Positions 25,834-33,660 are shown, counted from the stretch's first letter. The stretch: 64,000 nt of DNA from Synechococcus sp. A15-62 (GCF_014280075.1 NZ_CP047950.1:1550001-1614000), one strand, 5' to 3'. Notes: a model not told the origin generated them from the sequence alone. Program-made: numbers and translations.

Positions 25834-26754
25834 ATGAAGATCCTGGTGATGGGGGGAACCCGCTTCGTGGGTCGGCCCCTGGTGGCCCGCCTGCTGGCCC
25901 AGGGCCATGCACTCACCCTGTTCACCCGCGGCAAGAACCCCGTCCCCGCCGGCGTGGAACACCTCTGTGGAGACCGCAGCAGCGATGAAGGCCTGAGCGC
26001 GCTGCAGAGCCGCAGCTTCGATGTGATCGTCGACAGCTCCGGACGCAAGCAGGAGGACAGCAGCCGCGTGGTGGCGATCACCGGGGCCCCCAGCCATCGC
26101 TTTGTGTATGTGAGTTCCGCTGGGGTGTACGCCGATTCAGAGCAGTGGCCCCTGGATGAATCCAGCCCCACCGATCCGCAGAGCCGTCACGCCGGCAAGG
26201 CCGACACCGAAGCCTGGCTGCGCAATGAAGGCATCCCCTTCACCAGCTTCCGGCCCACGTACATCTATGGCCCGGGCAACTACAACCCGGTGGAACGCTG
26301 GTTCTTCGATCGCATCGTTCACAACCGCCCGATTCCGCTGCCCGGTGACGGCAGCACGATCACCCAGCTGGGCCATGTGGAGGATCTGGCCGAAGCGATG
26401 GCCCGTTGCATCGACGTGGATGCTGCAGCCAACCGGATCTACAACTGCTCCGGCAAGCAGGGCATCAGCTTCCGGGGCCTGATCCGCGCAGCAGCCGTGG
26501 CCTGCGGCCGCGATCCCGACGGCCTCGATCTGCGCAGCTTCAACCCCAGTGATCTGGACCCCAAGGCCCGCAAGGCCTTCCCGCTGCGGCTCAATCACTT
26601 CCTCACCGACATCACCCGGGTGGAACGCGAACTGGCCTGGCAACCGAGCTTCGATCTGGCCAAGGGGCTGGCCGACAGCTACAGCAACGACTACGCCAAG
26701 AACCCAACCGCCTCGCCCGACTTCAGTTCTGACAAGGCGCTGATCGGGGCGTGA
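25834..26754 (+). CDS. NAD-dependent epimerase/dehydratase, CSP41-like
   Basis: 306 residues from the ATG at 25834 (MKILVMGGTRFVGRPLV); an ATG at 25807 adds nine. The Rossmann motif is GGTRFVG. The extended SDR Ser-Tyr region reads YVSSAGVYADSEQWPLDE, then RHAGKADTEAWLR, where the usual YxxxK is altered to HAGKAD. Loss of this Tyr is seen in the CSP41 RNA-binding relatives of chloroplasts, so the protein may act on RNA or rRNA and not as an epimerase. Its end overlaps pgsA. Confidence 0.75.
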   Translation: MKILVMGGTRFVGRPLVARLLAQGHALTLFTRGKNPVPAGVEHLCGDRSSDEGLSALQSRSFDVIVDSSGRKQEDSSRVVAITGAPSHRFVYVSSAGVYADSEQWPLDESSPTDPQSRHAGKADTEAWLRNEGIPFTSFRPTYIYGPGNYNPVERWFFDRIVHNRPIPLPGDGSTITQLGHVEDLAEAMARCIDVDAAANRIYNCSGKQGISFRGLIRAAAVACGRDPDGLDLRSFNPSDLDPKARKAFPLRLNHFLTDITRVERELAWQPSFDLAKGLADSYSNDYAKNPTASPDFSSDKALIGA

Positions 26755-27259
26755 TGTAACCCAATGCTGAACTCAGAGCCAGGGCAAGGGAGGGCCAGAA
26801 CAACCACCAGCCCAGGCTCTGAAGGCCGGGTGAACCGATCCAGCCGGAGGGCCAGAGCATCAGCAACAGGCTGAGGAACTGAAGGATCGTCTTGGCTTTG
26901 CCCGACAGCGAGGCCGGCCCACCATCGGTGGCCTGGGAGCGCCAGCCCGAGATCAGCAATTCACGGGCCAGCAACAACCAGACCGCCCAGAGCGGCAGCA
27001 CAGCGGACGACGCCAGCCAGAGCAAAGGTGCCGCGATCAGCACCTTGTCGGTTAGTGGGTCGAGGCGGGCGCCCCAGCTGCTGCCACCCCCGGCGCGCCG
27101 AGCCAACCAGCCATCGGCCGCATCACTGAGCCCGGCCAACAGCAGCAACCACCAGGCCCAGCCCTGCCAGCCGAACTGCAGGGCAAGGATCAGCGGGAAA
27201 CCGGCAACGGCTCGCGCCACGGTGAGTCCGTTGGCAATCGAACGCAAAGACAGAAACAA
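26723..27259 (-). CDS. pgsA: phosphatidylglycerophosphate synthase
   Basis: 178 residues from a TTG at 27259 (MFLSLRSIANGLTVAR). The CDP-alcohol phosphatidyltransferase signature D-G-x2-A-R-x8-G-x3-D-x3-D is visible at DAADGWLARRAGGGSSWGAR followed by LDPLTDKVLIA. Several TM segments follow. It makes PGP, the precursor of phosphatidylglycerol, an essential thylakoid lipid. The 3' end overlaps the convergent epimerase by 32 bases. Confidence 0.92.
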   Translation of the reverse strand: MFLSLRSIANGLTVARAVAGFPLILALQFGWQGWAWWLLLLAGLSDAADGWLARRAGGGSSWGARLDPLTDKVLIAAPLLWLASSAVLPLWAVWLLLARELLISGWRSQATDGGPASLSGKAKTILQFLSLLLMLWPSGWIGSPGLQSLGWWLFWPSLALALSSALGYITPRSAPCQN

Positions 27260-27290
27260 CGCTCAAAATGCGGGGAGCTGAACCTCGATC

Positions 27291-27764
27291 ATGGTCCTGC
27301 AGCTCACGGTGGCTGATGTGATGACCCAGCCGGTGCTGACTGTCACGCCCGACACGCCGTTGCAGCAGGCCGTGCAGATGATCAGCGACCACCACGTCAG
27401 TGGTCTGCCGGTGGTGGATGCGGAGGGTCGTCTGATCGGCGAACTGACGGAGCAGGATCTGATGGTGCGGGAGAGCGGTGTGGATGCCGGCCCGTACGTG
27501 ATGCTGCTGGACAGCGTGATTTACCTGCGCAATCCCTTGAACTGGGACAAGCAGGTGCACCAGGTGCTCGGCACCAAGGTGAGCGACCTAATGCGCAAGG
27601 ACTCCCACAGTTGCGGTACGGAGTTACCGCTGCCCAAAGCGGCATCCCAGCTGCATGAAAGGGGCACGCAGCGCCTGTTTGTGCTGGACAGAAACAAATT
27701 CCCCATCGGCGTGATCACCCGCGGAGACGTGGTGCGTGCCCTTGCCTCCCATCAAGAGAGCTGA
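27291..27764 (+). CDS. tandem CBS-domain protein
   Basis: 157 residues made of two CBS motifs: first VADVMTQPVLTVTPDTPLQQ to GLPVVDAEGRLIGELTEQDL (about 7-57), second VSDLMRKDSH to RLFVLDRNKFPIGVITRGDVVRAL (about 97-152). Such stand-alone pairs bind adenine nucleotides and act as energy sensors for partner proteins. The partner is not evident here. It is divergent from pgsA across 31 bases. Confidence 0.85.
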   Translation: MVLQLTVADVMTQPVLTVTPDTPLQQAVQMISDHHVSGLPVVDAEGRLIGELTEQDLMVRESGVDAGPYVMLLDSVIYLRNPLNWDKQVHQVLGTKVSDLMRKDSHSCGTELPLPKAASQLHERGTQRLFVLDRNKFPIGVITRGDVVRALASHQES

Positions 27765-27765
27765 T

Positions 27766-28941
27766 TCAGCCAGCCGGCCGAATCCCGATCGCGACGGGTT
27801 GAATCGATCGGAAGCTGACGACATCACCCGGTTTGAGCTGGGTGATGGGATCGCCATTGCCCCCAGGGCGTACATCGAGGTTGTGGATCCCTCCGAAAGG
27901 ACCGCGCAGGCTGAGTTCGTGGTCCTGCTCCGAAACCTTCACCACCTCCGCCGTACCGGTGCCCATCGACACGCGGGCACCCTTCCGCAGTTCACCGAAA
28001 TCCTCCGAAAGGATCACGTCCTCTCGCTTGAAACTGAGGCCCTTGGCGGAACTTTTCCGCAGGTCCACCACGAGGCCATCCAGAACATCAACGATCACCT
28101 CATCACCGTTGCTGACTGAAGCTGTGTTGAGCCCGACGCCCATGGTGATCAGGAGAGTGTGGCCATAGGGGCTCTTCAGCTCCATCACCTGTTGATCCGG
28201 CTTGAACTGCAGCAGCGTGCCCTGCACCTGCGAGAGCTCGAACGCCTCTAGAAGTTCAGCCTTGAGGCTGGTGCGGCGATCAGCCGCAGCATTGAGCAAC
28301 GGTGGCGACGTCGACGCACCTGCTTTGGCAGCAGACATGGCAACGCGATCGATGCCCACCGCCACGGGCTGAATCAAACGGAAATCCACCAGATCCCCGG
28401 CCTGCAGCGCAGGGAAAAGATCGTCGTCACTGGGATCGTCACTGGGCATGACGACATCGAGGTTGTGGATGCCGCCGAGCGGTCCCATCAGGCTGAGGCT
28501 GCGGTCGGTAGACGACAGCTTCACCACCCGCGCTGTACCGGAGGCCAGAGCCACCCGCATGCCCTTTTTCAACGGACCCATGTCCATCGGCATGATGATG
28601 TCTTCGCGATCGAAGCTCAGCGCTGTTGCTTTGCTGCGCTCCAGATCCACCACCAGGCCATCCAACAAGGAGACGTCGACACGATCCCCCTTGCGTAGCC
28701 GCAGGGGAGCCATGTCGATGCCGACGGTGACGATTTCCAGGTGCCCCTCCGGATCGATCACCTCGATCACCTTCTGCTTCGGCAGCACGGCGTTCACTTC
28801 ACCGCGCAGGTGGGTGACTTCAAAACCCGCCAGCTGTTCCGGCATGAAACCCGCTCTCGAAGGCATGTCCAAGGCCAGGGCCGAGACAAGGGCCGCCGCC
28901 CCAGCGGCCAGGACGCGGCTGATGCCAGAGCAGCGGGTCAT
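27766..28941 (-). CDS. exported protein made of two tandem homologous units
   Basis: 391 residues with a signal peptide (about 1-30). Two copies of a roughly 150-residue unit follow (about 44-200 and 238-388). Each has the same landmarks: DGLVVDLxxSxAxxLSFxREDxI, then LxKGxRVxxxxGTAxVVKxS, then SLxGPxGGIHNLDV, then GDxVxFRxIQPVAxGI. The unit looks like beta strands ending in a conserved GIHNLD motif. I do not recognise the family. It converges on the CBS gene and is divergent from an L,D-transpeptidase, so a cell-envelope location is likely. Confidence 0.65.
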   Translation of the reverse strand: MTRCSGISRVLAAGAAALVSALALDMPSRAGFMPEQLAGFEVTHLRGEVNAVLPKQKVIEVIDPEGHLEIVTVGIDMAPLRLRKGDRVDVSLLDGLVVDLERSKATALSFDREDIIMPMDMGPLKKGMRVALASGTARVVKLSSTDRSLSLMGPLGGIHNLDVVMPSDDPSDDDLFPALQAGDLVDFRLIQPVAVGIDRVAMSAAKAGASTSPPLLNAAADRRTSLKAELLEAFELSQVQGTLLQFKPDQQVMELKSPYGHTLLITMGVGLNTASVSNGDEVIVDVLDGLVVDLRKSSAKGLSFKREDVILSEDFGELRKGARVSMGTGTAEVVKVSEQDHELSLRGPFGGIHNLDVRPGGNGDPITQLKPGDVVSFRSIQPVAIGIRPAG

Positions 28942-29024
28942 GGTTCAGGCACGGGCGAGCGATGGGCTGAAGCTAGCCCCTTTTTTTGGGTCAAAATGAT
29001 TGGAATCGCCCGTTGTGCAAACCG

Positions 29025-29453
29025 ATGCAGCTTCGTTCGCTCCTGTTGACGGCAGCATTGGGCCTGGCCGGCATGGCCGCTGTTCCGGCGCAGGCTGAGA
29101 CCTCCATCCAGATCAGCCTGAAAGAGCGATATCTCACCCTGCTCGACGATGGGAAGGTGATTGGCAAGTACCCCGTCGCCATTGGTGCCCCGGAATCGCC
29201 GACACCGGCGGGCAGCTATGCGGTGACCAAAATGGATCCGCAACCGGTGTACCACAAGAAAGGCAAGGTCATTGCCCCCGGCCCGAACAATCCGGTGGGC
29301 GTGCGCTACGTGGCCTATGTGCAGATCGGCACGGGTGAATACGCGATCCATGGCACGGCCTGGCCCAACTGGGTGAAGTTGCGGGCTGCTGTCAGCCTGG
29401 GCTGCATCCGCATGCTGAACGACGACGTGATTCAGGTGTACAACCGCATCTAG
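29025..29453 (+). CDS. L,D-transpeptidase (YkuD domain), C-terminus cut by TAG
   Basis: 142 residues from the ATG at 29025, with a signal peptide ending near PAQA (about 24). The YkuD domain has the catalytic pair in the HGTAWPNW segment and SLGCIRM (nucleophile Cys). These enzymes cross-link peptidoglycan or attach lipoproteins. The TAG at 29451 is followed in frame by VGTPVVVTN and a TGA at 29481. YkuD domains normally end in ...VGTPVvi, so the last nine residues of the expected protein are lost. All catalytic residues are present, so it may still work. Confidence 0.8.
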   Translation: MQLRSLLLTAALGLAGMAAVPAQAETSIQISLKERYLTLLDDGKVIGKYPVAIGAPESPTPAGSYAVTKMDPQPVYHKKGKVIAPGPNNPVGVRYVAYVQIGTGEYAIHGTAWPNWVKLRAAVSLGCIRMLNDDVIQVYNRI

Positions 29454-29508
29454 GTCGGCACACCGGTGGTTGTCACCAACTGATCCTTCGTGCTCCCTTG
29501 TCAGTCTG

Positions 29509-29778
29509 ATGTTGCGCTTTTTGCTAATGGCCTGCGTGGTGGCTGTTGTTCCCCTGCAAGGCCATGCGAACCCCACGGCTGAAACCAAGGAAATGGATTT
29601 TCTTGACCTGGTGGATGGCGAGGGCAACGTGCTGATCCAGGCCCAAGGCGTTGATGCGGTGAATGCCGAAGCGCGGGCCCAAGGCCTGGCCTTTCCGGCC
29701 CTGGGCTACTGGTCGCCGGAGGGGCACTGCTTTGTGAAACCTGCTCCAGGCGACTGCAACGGGGTGTTCAAACGCTAA
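29509..29778 (+). CDS. hypothetical small exported protein
   Basis: 89 residues from the ATG at 29509, with a signal peptide (MLRFLLMACVVAVVPLQGHA, cut near 20). The mature part is about 69 residues with two Cys (GHCFVK, GDCNGV) that could form a disulfide. It lies 25 bases after the TGA that would end an intact L,D-transpeptidase. Function unknown. Confidence 0.55.
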   Translation: MLRFLLMACVVAVVPLQGHANPTAETKEMDFLDLVDGEGNVLIQAQGVDAVNAEARAQGLAFPALGYWSPEGHCFVKPAPGDCNGVFKR

Positions 29779-29927
29779 GGGCGTTCAGCCGTTTGCGCTG
29801 CCGGGACAGGCTGCACGCGGTTGTCCACACGCAACGGCGAAAACAGCACGAGGTTGCCTGCCACCAGGCCGGCGGTAACAACAACAGCCGCGAGCACCTC
29901 TAAGCCTTCCGATGTTTTGGCTTGCAT
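29775..29927 (-). CDS. possible 50-residue single-pass membrane protein
   Basis: From the ATG at 29927 the frame encodes a short polar start, one hydrophobic helix (about residues 9-28, LEVLAAVVVTAGLVAGNLVL) and a polar tail. It is a plausible microprotein but has no family match that I can name; longer starts at 29981 exist. It overlaps the end of the previous convergent gene by four bases. Confidence 0.4.
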   Translation of the reverse strand: MQAKTSEGLEVLAAVVVTAGLVAGNLVLFSPLRVDNRVQPVPAAQTAERP

Positions 29928-30103
29928 GCCTTGAGCATGCGCCGTTGGGTTGCCAATGGCGAGGCCTTGTTTGGCTTTCAACGTGTGCGAACAAACGGAG
30001 TCAGTTGATACGCCAACCGTCGAACCAGGAGAGTTACGACGGAGCAGTTGATGCGCTCCATCCTGTGTCGCTCATCTCACGGTTTCACGACGACATAGGT
30101 GAT

Positions 30104-30274
30104 GTGCCTCCGATCAAGTTCGAGACCGGGCATCAGGGCAAGGAGGCAGAACGCCTGACACGATTCATCTGGAATCAAGTGATTCAACTGCTGCTGGCCG
30201 GCAAGGAGTTAGAAGCCAACTCGCTGTTGGAAGAATTTGATGAACCACCCCTTTGGGACGACCCACTCGACTGA
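30104..30274 (+). CDS. hypothetical small acidic protein
   Basis: About 56 residues from a GTG at 30104, behind an AGGT ribosome-site-like sequence; in-frame GTG at 30065 and an earlier start at 29912 are possible. The C-terminal half is clearly coding-like (a helix WNQVIQLLLAGKELEANSLLEEF, then an acidic, proline-containing end PPLWDDPLD). It stands six bases before the 30-residue microprotein gene. Function unknown. Confidence 0.45.
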   Translation: MPPIKFETGHQGKEAERLTRFIWNQVIQLLLAGKELEANSLLEEFDEPPLWDDPLD

Positions 30275-30280
30275 CAAGCC

Positions 30281-30373
30281 ATGGGAACTCCACTCACGCA
30301 ATGGCTTCAGCTAGTGGGCTGGGTGCTGCTCGCCACGACCCTGATTTGCTTGAGTGCAACCGGGGTGTTCTGA
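30281..30373 (+). CDS. 30-residue single-pass membrane microprotein
   Basis: ATG to TGA, 30 codons, almost entirely one hydrophobic helix (about 8-28, with Trp8 and Trp14). It starts six bases after the stop of the preceding small gene, so the pair is probably one transcript. It is not a photosystem small subunit that I recognise. Confidence 0.5.
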   Translation: MGTPLTQWLQLVGWVLLATTLICLSATGVF

Positions 30374-30551
30374 GTTGAGCGGTTGAATCAAAACACCCTC
30401 ATCAGCAATCAATCTGCCCTGAAACATCAGTGATCAATGACATCAAAATCGATCCAGTATGACTTGCTACATCGATCCCGAAGTCTTCCTTGAATGCATC
30501 AGCGAAGGCATCCAATTGGTTTTTTGATTGATGCATGCATTGAATGAACCA

Positions 30552-30842
30552 ATGGCTTCGTATCAAATCACGATCACCACATCGGAAGGCTCCTCCAGCT
30601 TTGCCTGTGCCGACGATCAGTACATCCTTGATGCGGCAGAAGAAGCTGGTGCTGATCTGCCCTATTCATGCCGAGCCGGTGCCTGCTCCACCTGCGCGGG
30701 CAAGCTCACGAGTGGCTCTCTGGATCAATCGGATCAGAGCTTCCTGGACGACGAACAGATCGCCAAAGGCTTTGCCCTGCTTTGCGTGGCTTACCCAACA
30801 AGTGATTGCCAGATCAAAGGAGAAGCAGAAGAAGAGCTCTGA
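30552..30842 (+). CDS. petF: [2Fe-2S] plant-type ferredoxin
   Basis: 96 residues from the ATG at 30552 ([17 protein letters not shown]). The cluster motif CRAGACSTC supplies three ligands (about 40-48) and the fourth is Cys in [11 protein letters not shown] (about 78). The length fits photosynthetic ferredoxins, which carry electrons from photosystem I to PetH. The sequence is less acidic and less canonical than typical PetF, so this may be a secondary isoform. The 178 bases upstream hold no gene that I trust. Confidence 0.92.
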   Translation: MASYQITITTSEGSSSFACADDQYILDAAEEAGADLPYSCRAGACSTCAGKLTSGSLDQSDQSFLDDEQIAKGFALLCVAYPTSDCQIKGEAEEEL

Positions 30843-31071
30843 GATCAATAACCCCATCTTCGAGCTTCAAGTCCAGGGTCTGCCGCTGAGGAACAATCAA
30901 GGCCTGTTCCCCTTTTTGGACCAGCTCCAGTCCATTCCATTCAGCAAGCAGCTGATTCGCCCAGGTTGAATTCACCAAGCAAGAGGCAGCCAATGTCGTC
31001 AATCGCTTGGTGCGAGCCGCTGCCTTGGCGTTCGATGCAACCATGCCGAGAACGTCCTTCAGCACGGACAA
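30814..31071 (-). CDS. possible hypothetical protein antisense to the ferredoxin end
   Basis: 85 codons from an ATG at 31071. The N-terminal part ([24 protein letters not shown]) looks like a helical real sequence; the last ten residues (a poly-Leu run) are antisense to the ferredoxin C-terminus and its stop. The overlap of 29 bases with petF and the odd poly-Leu tail make this doubtful. Confidence 0.35.
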   Translation of the reverse strand: MSVLKDVLGMVASNAKAAARTKRLTTLAASCLVNSTWANQLLAEWNGLELVQKGEQALIVPQRQTLDLKLEDGVIDLRALLLLLL

Positions 31072-31196
31072 TCCAAGCCATGTTCAAACACCTTGAAATT
31101 GCCCAACCGCGTTCAGCGGTAGCCGGTGATGCCTCCAGCCATCATTCACCGGAGTTACAACAAAGGTGCTCCAGTTGATTTGCACCTTCACGGAGC

Positions 31197-31229
31197 AGCG
31201 AAGCCACCTTTCAAGGGTGTGGCTTCGCT
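31197..31229. other. perfect 11-bp inverted repeat (strong hairpin)
   Basis: AGCGAAGCCAC (31197-31207) and GTGGCTTCGCT (31219-31229) are perfect complements with an 11-base loop. There is no T run on either side, so it is not a canonical terminator. It lies between petF and the 53-residue membrane-protein gene at 31255-31416 and could end either transcript or belong to a small RNA. Confidence 0.5.
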
Positions 31230-31254
31230 TGCCAAGCAAGGCTCCTCACTAGGC

Positions 31255-31416
31255 TTAGACACCAAAGAAAGCAAGGACTGCTTCTAGGGCTCCGAGACCC
31301 AGCAGAAAAACACCAGCGAGCAAGGCAAAGTCTTTTTTGGAGTTAGCCACAGATGCAACGGTTGCTCCGACGAACGCCAACAGAACAAACCTAAAGAGAA
31401 CCGGAAGGGCAAACAT
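31255..31416 (-). CDS. 53-residue membrane protein, two TM helices
   Basis: From the ATG at 31416, with a ribosome-site-like GGAGG just upstream on the minus strand (31418-31424 region). Two hydrophobic helices (about 5-24 and 30-51) are joined by a SKKD turn. The composition is typical of cyanobacterial two-helix membrane microproteins. Function unknown. A 10-bp palindrome (GATGTACATC, 31424-31433) overlaps the ribosome binding region. Confidence 0.55.
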   Translation of the reverse strand: MFALPVLFRFVLLAFVGATVASVANSKKDFALLAGVFLLGLGALEAVLAFFGV

Positions 31417-31546
31417 TGCGGAGGATGTACATCTCCGATGAGTTATGTAAACCCACTGCGGTGCAGGGAGTTAACGGCTTGATACCAACGTTGAGTTTCG
31501 TAATTCCTCTCAAAGGAGGTAATCAGGATGACGAAAGTCAACCCTC

Positions 31547-32071
31547 CTAAAAACTGCTCTGGCTCTGCCCAGCGAAGCGGCCCGCGTAGTGCTCGTCACC
31601 ATCCATGCGCTGAAAGATGAACTGACAGATCAGTGTGCCCGGCACCACCGCCAGTGGAGCCGGACCGAAGTTGCTCATTTCCAGCACCTGCTGACTGTCG
31701 ATCCCCGGACCCATGAACGGTGCACTGATGTGCACCATCAGCCCGAGGCGAGCAAAACGGCTGCGGCCCTCAAGCCAACCGCATAGGCCTGGCCCGAGCA
31801 TGACCCGTTCGCGGGTGATCCCCAGCACGGTCTCCCCCGGCATGATCAGGATGTGCCCGCCCTCTGGGATCTCCAGCTTGTCGGTGCATTCGCGGTAGTC
31901 GGTGTGATCGCGAACTTCGATCACTTCATGCACTTTGCGGAACACCCGAAACGTGGAGCCGAGCGTGAGGTCTATGGACGCAGGCCCAACATGGTCGGCA
32001 TTGAAGGGCGTGATCGCGATCAAGCCGTCGTCGACAGCCTGAAGAATGGCCTGACGCCCAAGCACCGCCAT
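31547..32071 (-). CDS. dcd: dCTP deaminase / dUTPase-fold protein
   Basis: 174 residues of the dUTPase-like trimer fold: GPASIDLTLGSTFRVF at about 29-44, the active-site segment LEGRSRFARLGLMVHISA with catalytic Glu and Ser-Arg, and APFMGPGID. It deaminates dCTP to dUTP for thymidylate synthesis, or acts as a bifunctional DCD-DUT. The usual C-terminal Phe-containing lid is represented by GQSQSSF. Confidence 0.85.
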   Translation of the reverse strand: MAVLGRQAILQAVDDGLIAITPFNADHVGPASIDLTLGSTFRVFRKVHEVIEVRDHTDYRECTDKLEIPEGGHILIMPGETVLGITRERVMLGPGLCGWLEGRSRFARLGLMVHISAPFMGPGIDSQQVLEMSNFGPAPLAVVPGTLICQFIFQRMDGDEHYAGRFAGQSQSSF

Positions 32072-32107
32072 GGATCGATCCTCTGCTGGGCCATGAGTAT
32101 GGACGCC

Positions 32108-32308
32108 TCAGACGCCGGGGTGCTCAAACAGAACCGTCGACCGTTCTGACTCGCTCAGCTCGGCAGCGTCTTGTTTCTGAGGCTGCTCAAGCGGCGGAGC
32201 ATCAGGAAGCCTGAAGGCTTTTTCGAGGTCAGTCTTAATGGCACCAAAGGGGTAGGTCATAAAAAAGAGGGCCGCCCACAGCCCTCTCGGAACGACTTGA
32301 CGACGCAT
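32108..32308 (-). CDS. hypothetical membrane-associated protein, 66 residues
   Basis: From the ATG at 32308. An N-terminal hydrophobic segment (about 8-25, RGLWAALFFMTYPFGAI) is preceded by basic residues, then a polar, proline- and acid-rich tail. It could be anchored with a cytoplasmic tail. Divergent from the 33-residue gene at 32356 across a 47-base gap containing an inverted repeat. Confidence 0.45.
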   Translation of the reverse strand: MRRQVVPRGLWAALFFMTYPFGAIKTDLEKAFRLPDAPPLEQPQKQDAAELSESERSTVLFEHPGV

Positions 32309-32320
32309 CCCTGCGCCTCC

Positions 32321-32348
32321 GTTACATTAGTCAACAAAGTTTTGTAAC
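32321..32348. promoter_or_regulatory. inverted repeat in a divergent promoter gap
   Basis: GTTACA (32321-32326) and TGTAAC (32343-32348) are perfect complements separated by 16 AT-rich bases, centred between the genes starting at 32308 (minus) and 32356 (plus). It is a candidate operator for both. No known regulator motif fits that I can name. Confidence 0.4.
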
Positions 32349-32355
32349 GAGAGTC

Positions 32356-32457
32356 ATGGCCTTCACCACCCAAGACCTGCTCATCGCGTTCGGCAGCTTT
32401 GGCATGGCCCTTTTCGCCTTAAACCTCTACAAGCTGACCAAGCCGGCTAATGGCTGA
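32356..32457 (+). CDS. 33-residue single-pass membrane microprotein
   Basis: ATG at 32356 after a GAGAG sequence. 33 codons: a short polar start (MAFTTQD), one hydrophobic helix (about 8-24) and a basic end (NLYKLTKPANG). It resembles small photosynthetic-complex subunits in size and form, but I cannot match a named one. The stop is directly followed by the stop of the convergent gene at 32458. Confidence 0.5.
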   Translation: MAFTTQDLLIAFGSFGMALFALNLYKLTKPANG

Positions 32458-32652
32458 TTAAACCGGACACTTGAACACCCTGAGCCGGCGCCCCTCATCG
32501 GTTTGAACGTGCCCTGACTGGACGCAACCCAGCTCCGCTGGCGGCAGCCGCAAACCGATATGGGTCGTGAAGCCCTCGGAACTTTTGACCCCAGACGCCA
32601 ACACCAGCGCACAAGCAGCGATTGAGAGAAGAGCCATGAAAAGCACTCGCAT
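32458..32652 (-). CDS. hypothetical small exported protein
   Basis: 64 residues from the ATG at 32652 (MRVLFMALLSIAACALVLAS); an ATG at 32667 adds five. A signal peptide or lipoprotein-like start (Cys15 in IAACALV) is followed by a mature part of about 40 residues with two Cys (LGCVQS, FKCPV). Function unknown. Confidence 0.45.
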   Translation of the reverse strand: MRVLFMALLSIAACALVLASGVKSSEGFTTHIGLRLPPAELGCVQSGHVQTDEGRRLRVFKCPV

Positions 32653-32754
32653 CCGCAGGCAAAACAAGGAGTTCCAGTCTGCTCGGGTGAACCCGTCGGT
32701 GGGGGTCCTCGAAACAGAAACGCCTTCTTAGGCTCGCCTGAGAGGGGCTAACTA

Positions 32755-33198
32755 ATGGACAACAGCAGTGAGCCGGTTCGTCATCTCAGCGCGATCGTCG
32801 GAATCGGCCTCTTGCTGATTGGCCTCGTTGTCTTTGGAGTGGTCCAACAGAAGGCCTGGAGCCATCAAACGGAACTCACCCAAAGATTCGAAGCATGTAT
32901 GGAGAGCGCTCCCTTCAAAACGTCTCTAAAGGTTCCGAGGCCAGAAGCTGTTCTCACGGACGAGCAACTGCAGATCCACTTTGACGACTTTGATCAGACG
33001 CTTAAAGAGACGGGCTTACCGCCAATCTGGAATGGCAAAACCTTGGTTCCTTGGACGGAATTCCACAAAAACTCGATTGAGTTTGCAAGCCAATGCCACG
33101 GCCAGCTGGGCATTGATCAGCCTCAACGCCAACTGAAAGGGACGTATGCCAAACCCGTCTGGGATCCCAACTCTCCCATCTGGCGGCAGGCTGATTGA
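32755..33198 (+). CDS. hypothetical membrane-anchored protein
   Basis: 147 residues with one N-terminal TM helix (about 12-32, AIVGIGLLLIGLVVFGVV) and a soluble domain with two Cys (EACMES, SQCHGQ) and many Trp and Pro. Probably anchored with its domain on the periplasmic or lumenal side. It is translationally coupled to the next gene (TGATG at 33196-33200). Family not recognised. Confidence 0.55.
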   Translation: MDNSSEPVRHLSAIVGIGLLLIGLVVFGVVQQKAWSHQTELTQRFEACMESAPFKTSLKVPRPEAVLTDEQLQIHFDDFDQTLKETGLPPIWNGKTLVPWTEFHKNSIEFASQCHGQLGIDQPQRQLKGTYAKPVWDPNSPIWRQAD

Positions 33199-33596
33199 TG
33201 AGCACGCGTCGGTTCAAAGGGCTCTACCTGCAAGCCACCGGTGATCCCTGCTGCTTTTCATTTGTGACCTACACACCACAAACCAGAGAACAAATGCTGG
33301 CTTGTGGAGACCTGGAGCCAAGCGAAGAATATTTCAATCCAGTAATTTTTGATTTTCTGTTGTTCGCAGCAGAAGCTGCCCTTAGCGCACCAGCCGGCAA
33401 CCCATTCCCCGTCACCTACGACGACGTTTCAATCATCACATCAAGACAAAGAGGCTCAGGCATTCAGCACGAATATCTGATCAGACTCTCAAACCACGAC
33501 TGGAATGATGCAAAGCAGCTTGCGGTTGATCAACTCCAAGACGTGTTAAAGAGTGAGCGATGGAACGGGGCTCGGCTTACAGATTCGCGCGATTGA
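33198..33596 (+). CDS. hypothetical soluble protein, 132 residues
   Basis: From the ATG at 33198, overlapping the previous stop by one base. A strand-rich start (RRFKGLYLQATGDPCCFSFVTY) is followed by a helical region (FDFLLFAAEAALSAP) and a C-terminal helix (WNDAKQLAVDQLQDVLKSE). No catalytic motif is visible. It and its coupled neighbour at 32755 probably form one unit of unknown role. Confidence 0.5.
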   Translation: MSTRRFKGLYLQATGDPCCFSFVTYTPQTREQMLACGDLEPSEEYFNPVIFDFLLFAAEAALSAPAGNPFPVTYDDVSIITSRQRGSGIQHEYLIRLSNHDWNDAKQLAVDQLQDVLKSERWNGARLTDSRD

Positions 33597-33660
33597 AACA
33601 GCATCGCACCACCGACGAACAGCTGAGTCCTTTAGCTTGCCTGCTGCAGAAGTCATCCCC

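Noticed and set aside
30459-30527. A 22-codon ATG frame upstream of the ferredoxin
   Set aside because: No ribosome site and too short to support; left as possible leader only.
31080-31178. A 32-codon ATG frame after the ferredoxin gene
   Set aside because: Polar, low-complexity composition and no ribosome site.
31424-31433. Palindrome GATGTACATC as an operator
   Set aside because: It overlaps the ribosome site of the 53-residue gene; a 10-bp palindrome can be chance and matches no known regulator.
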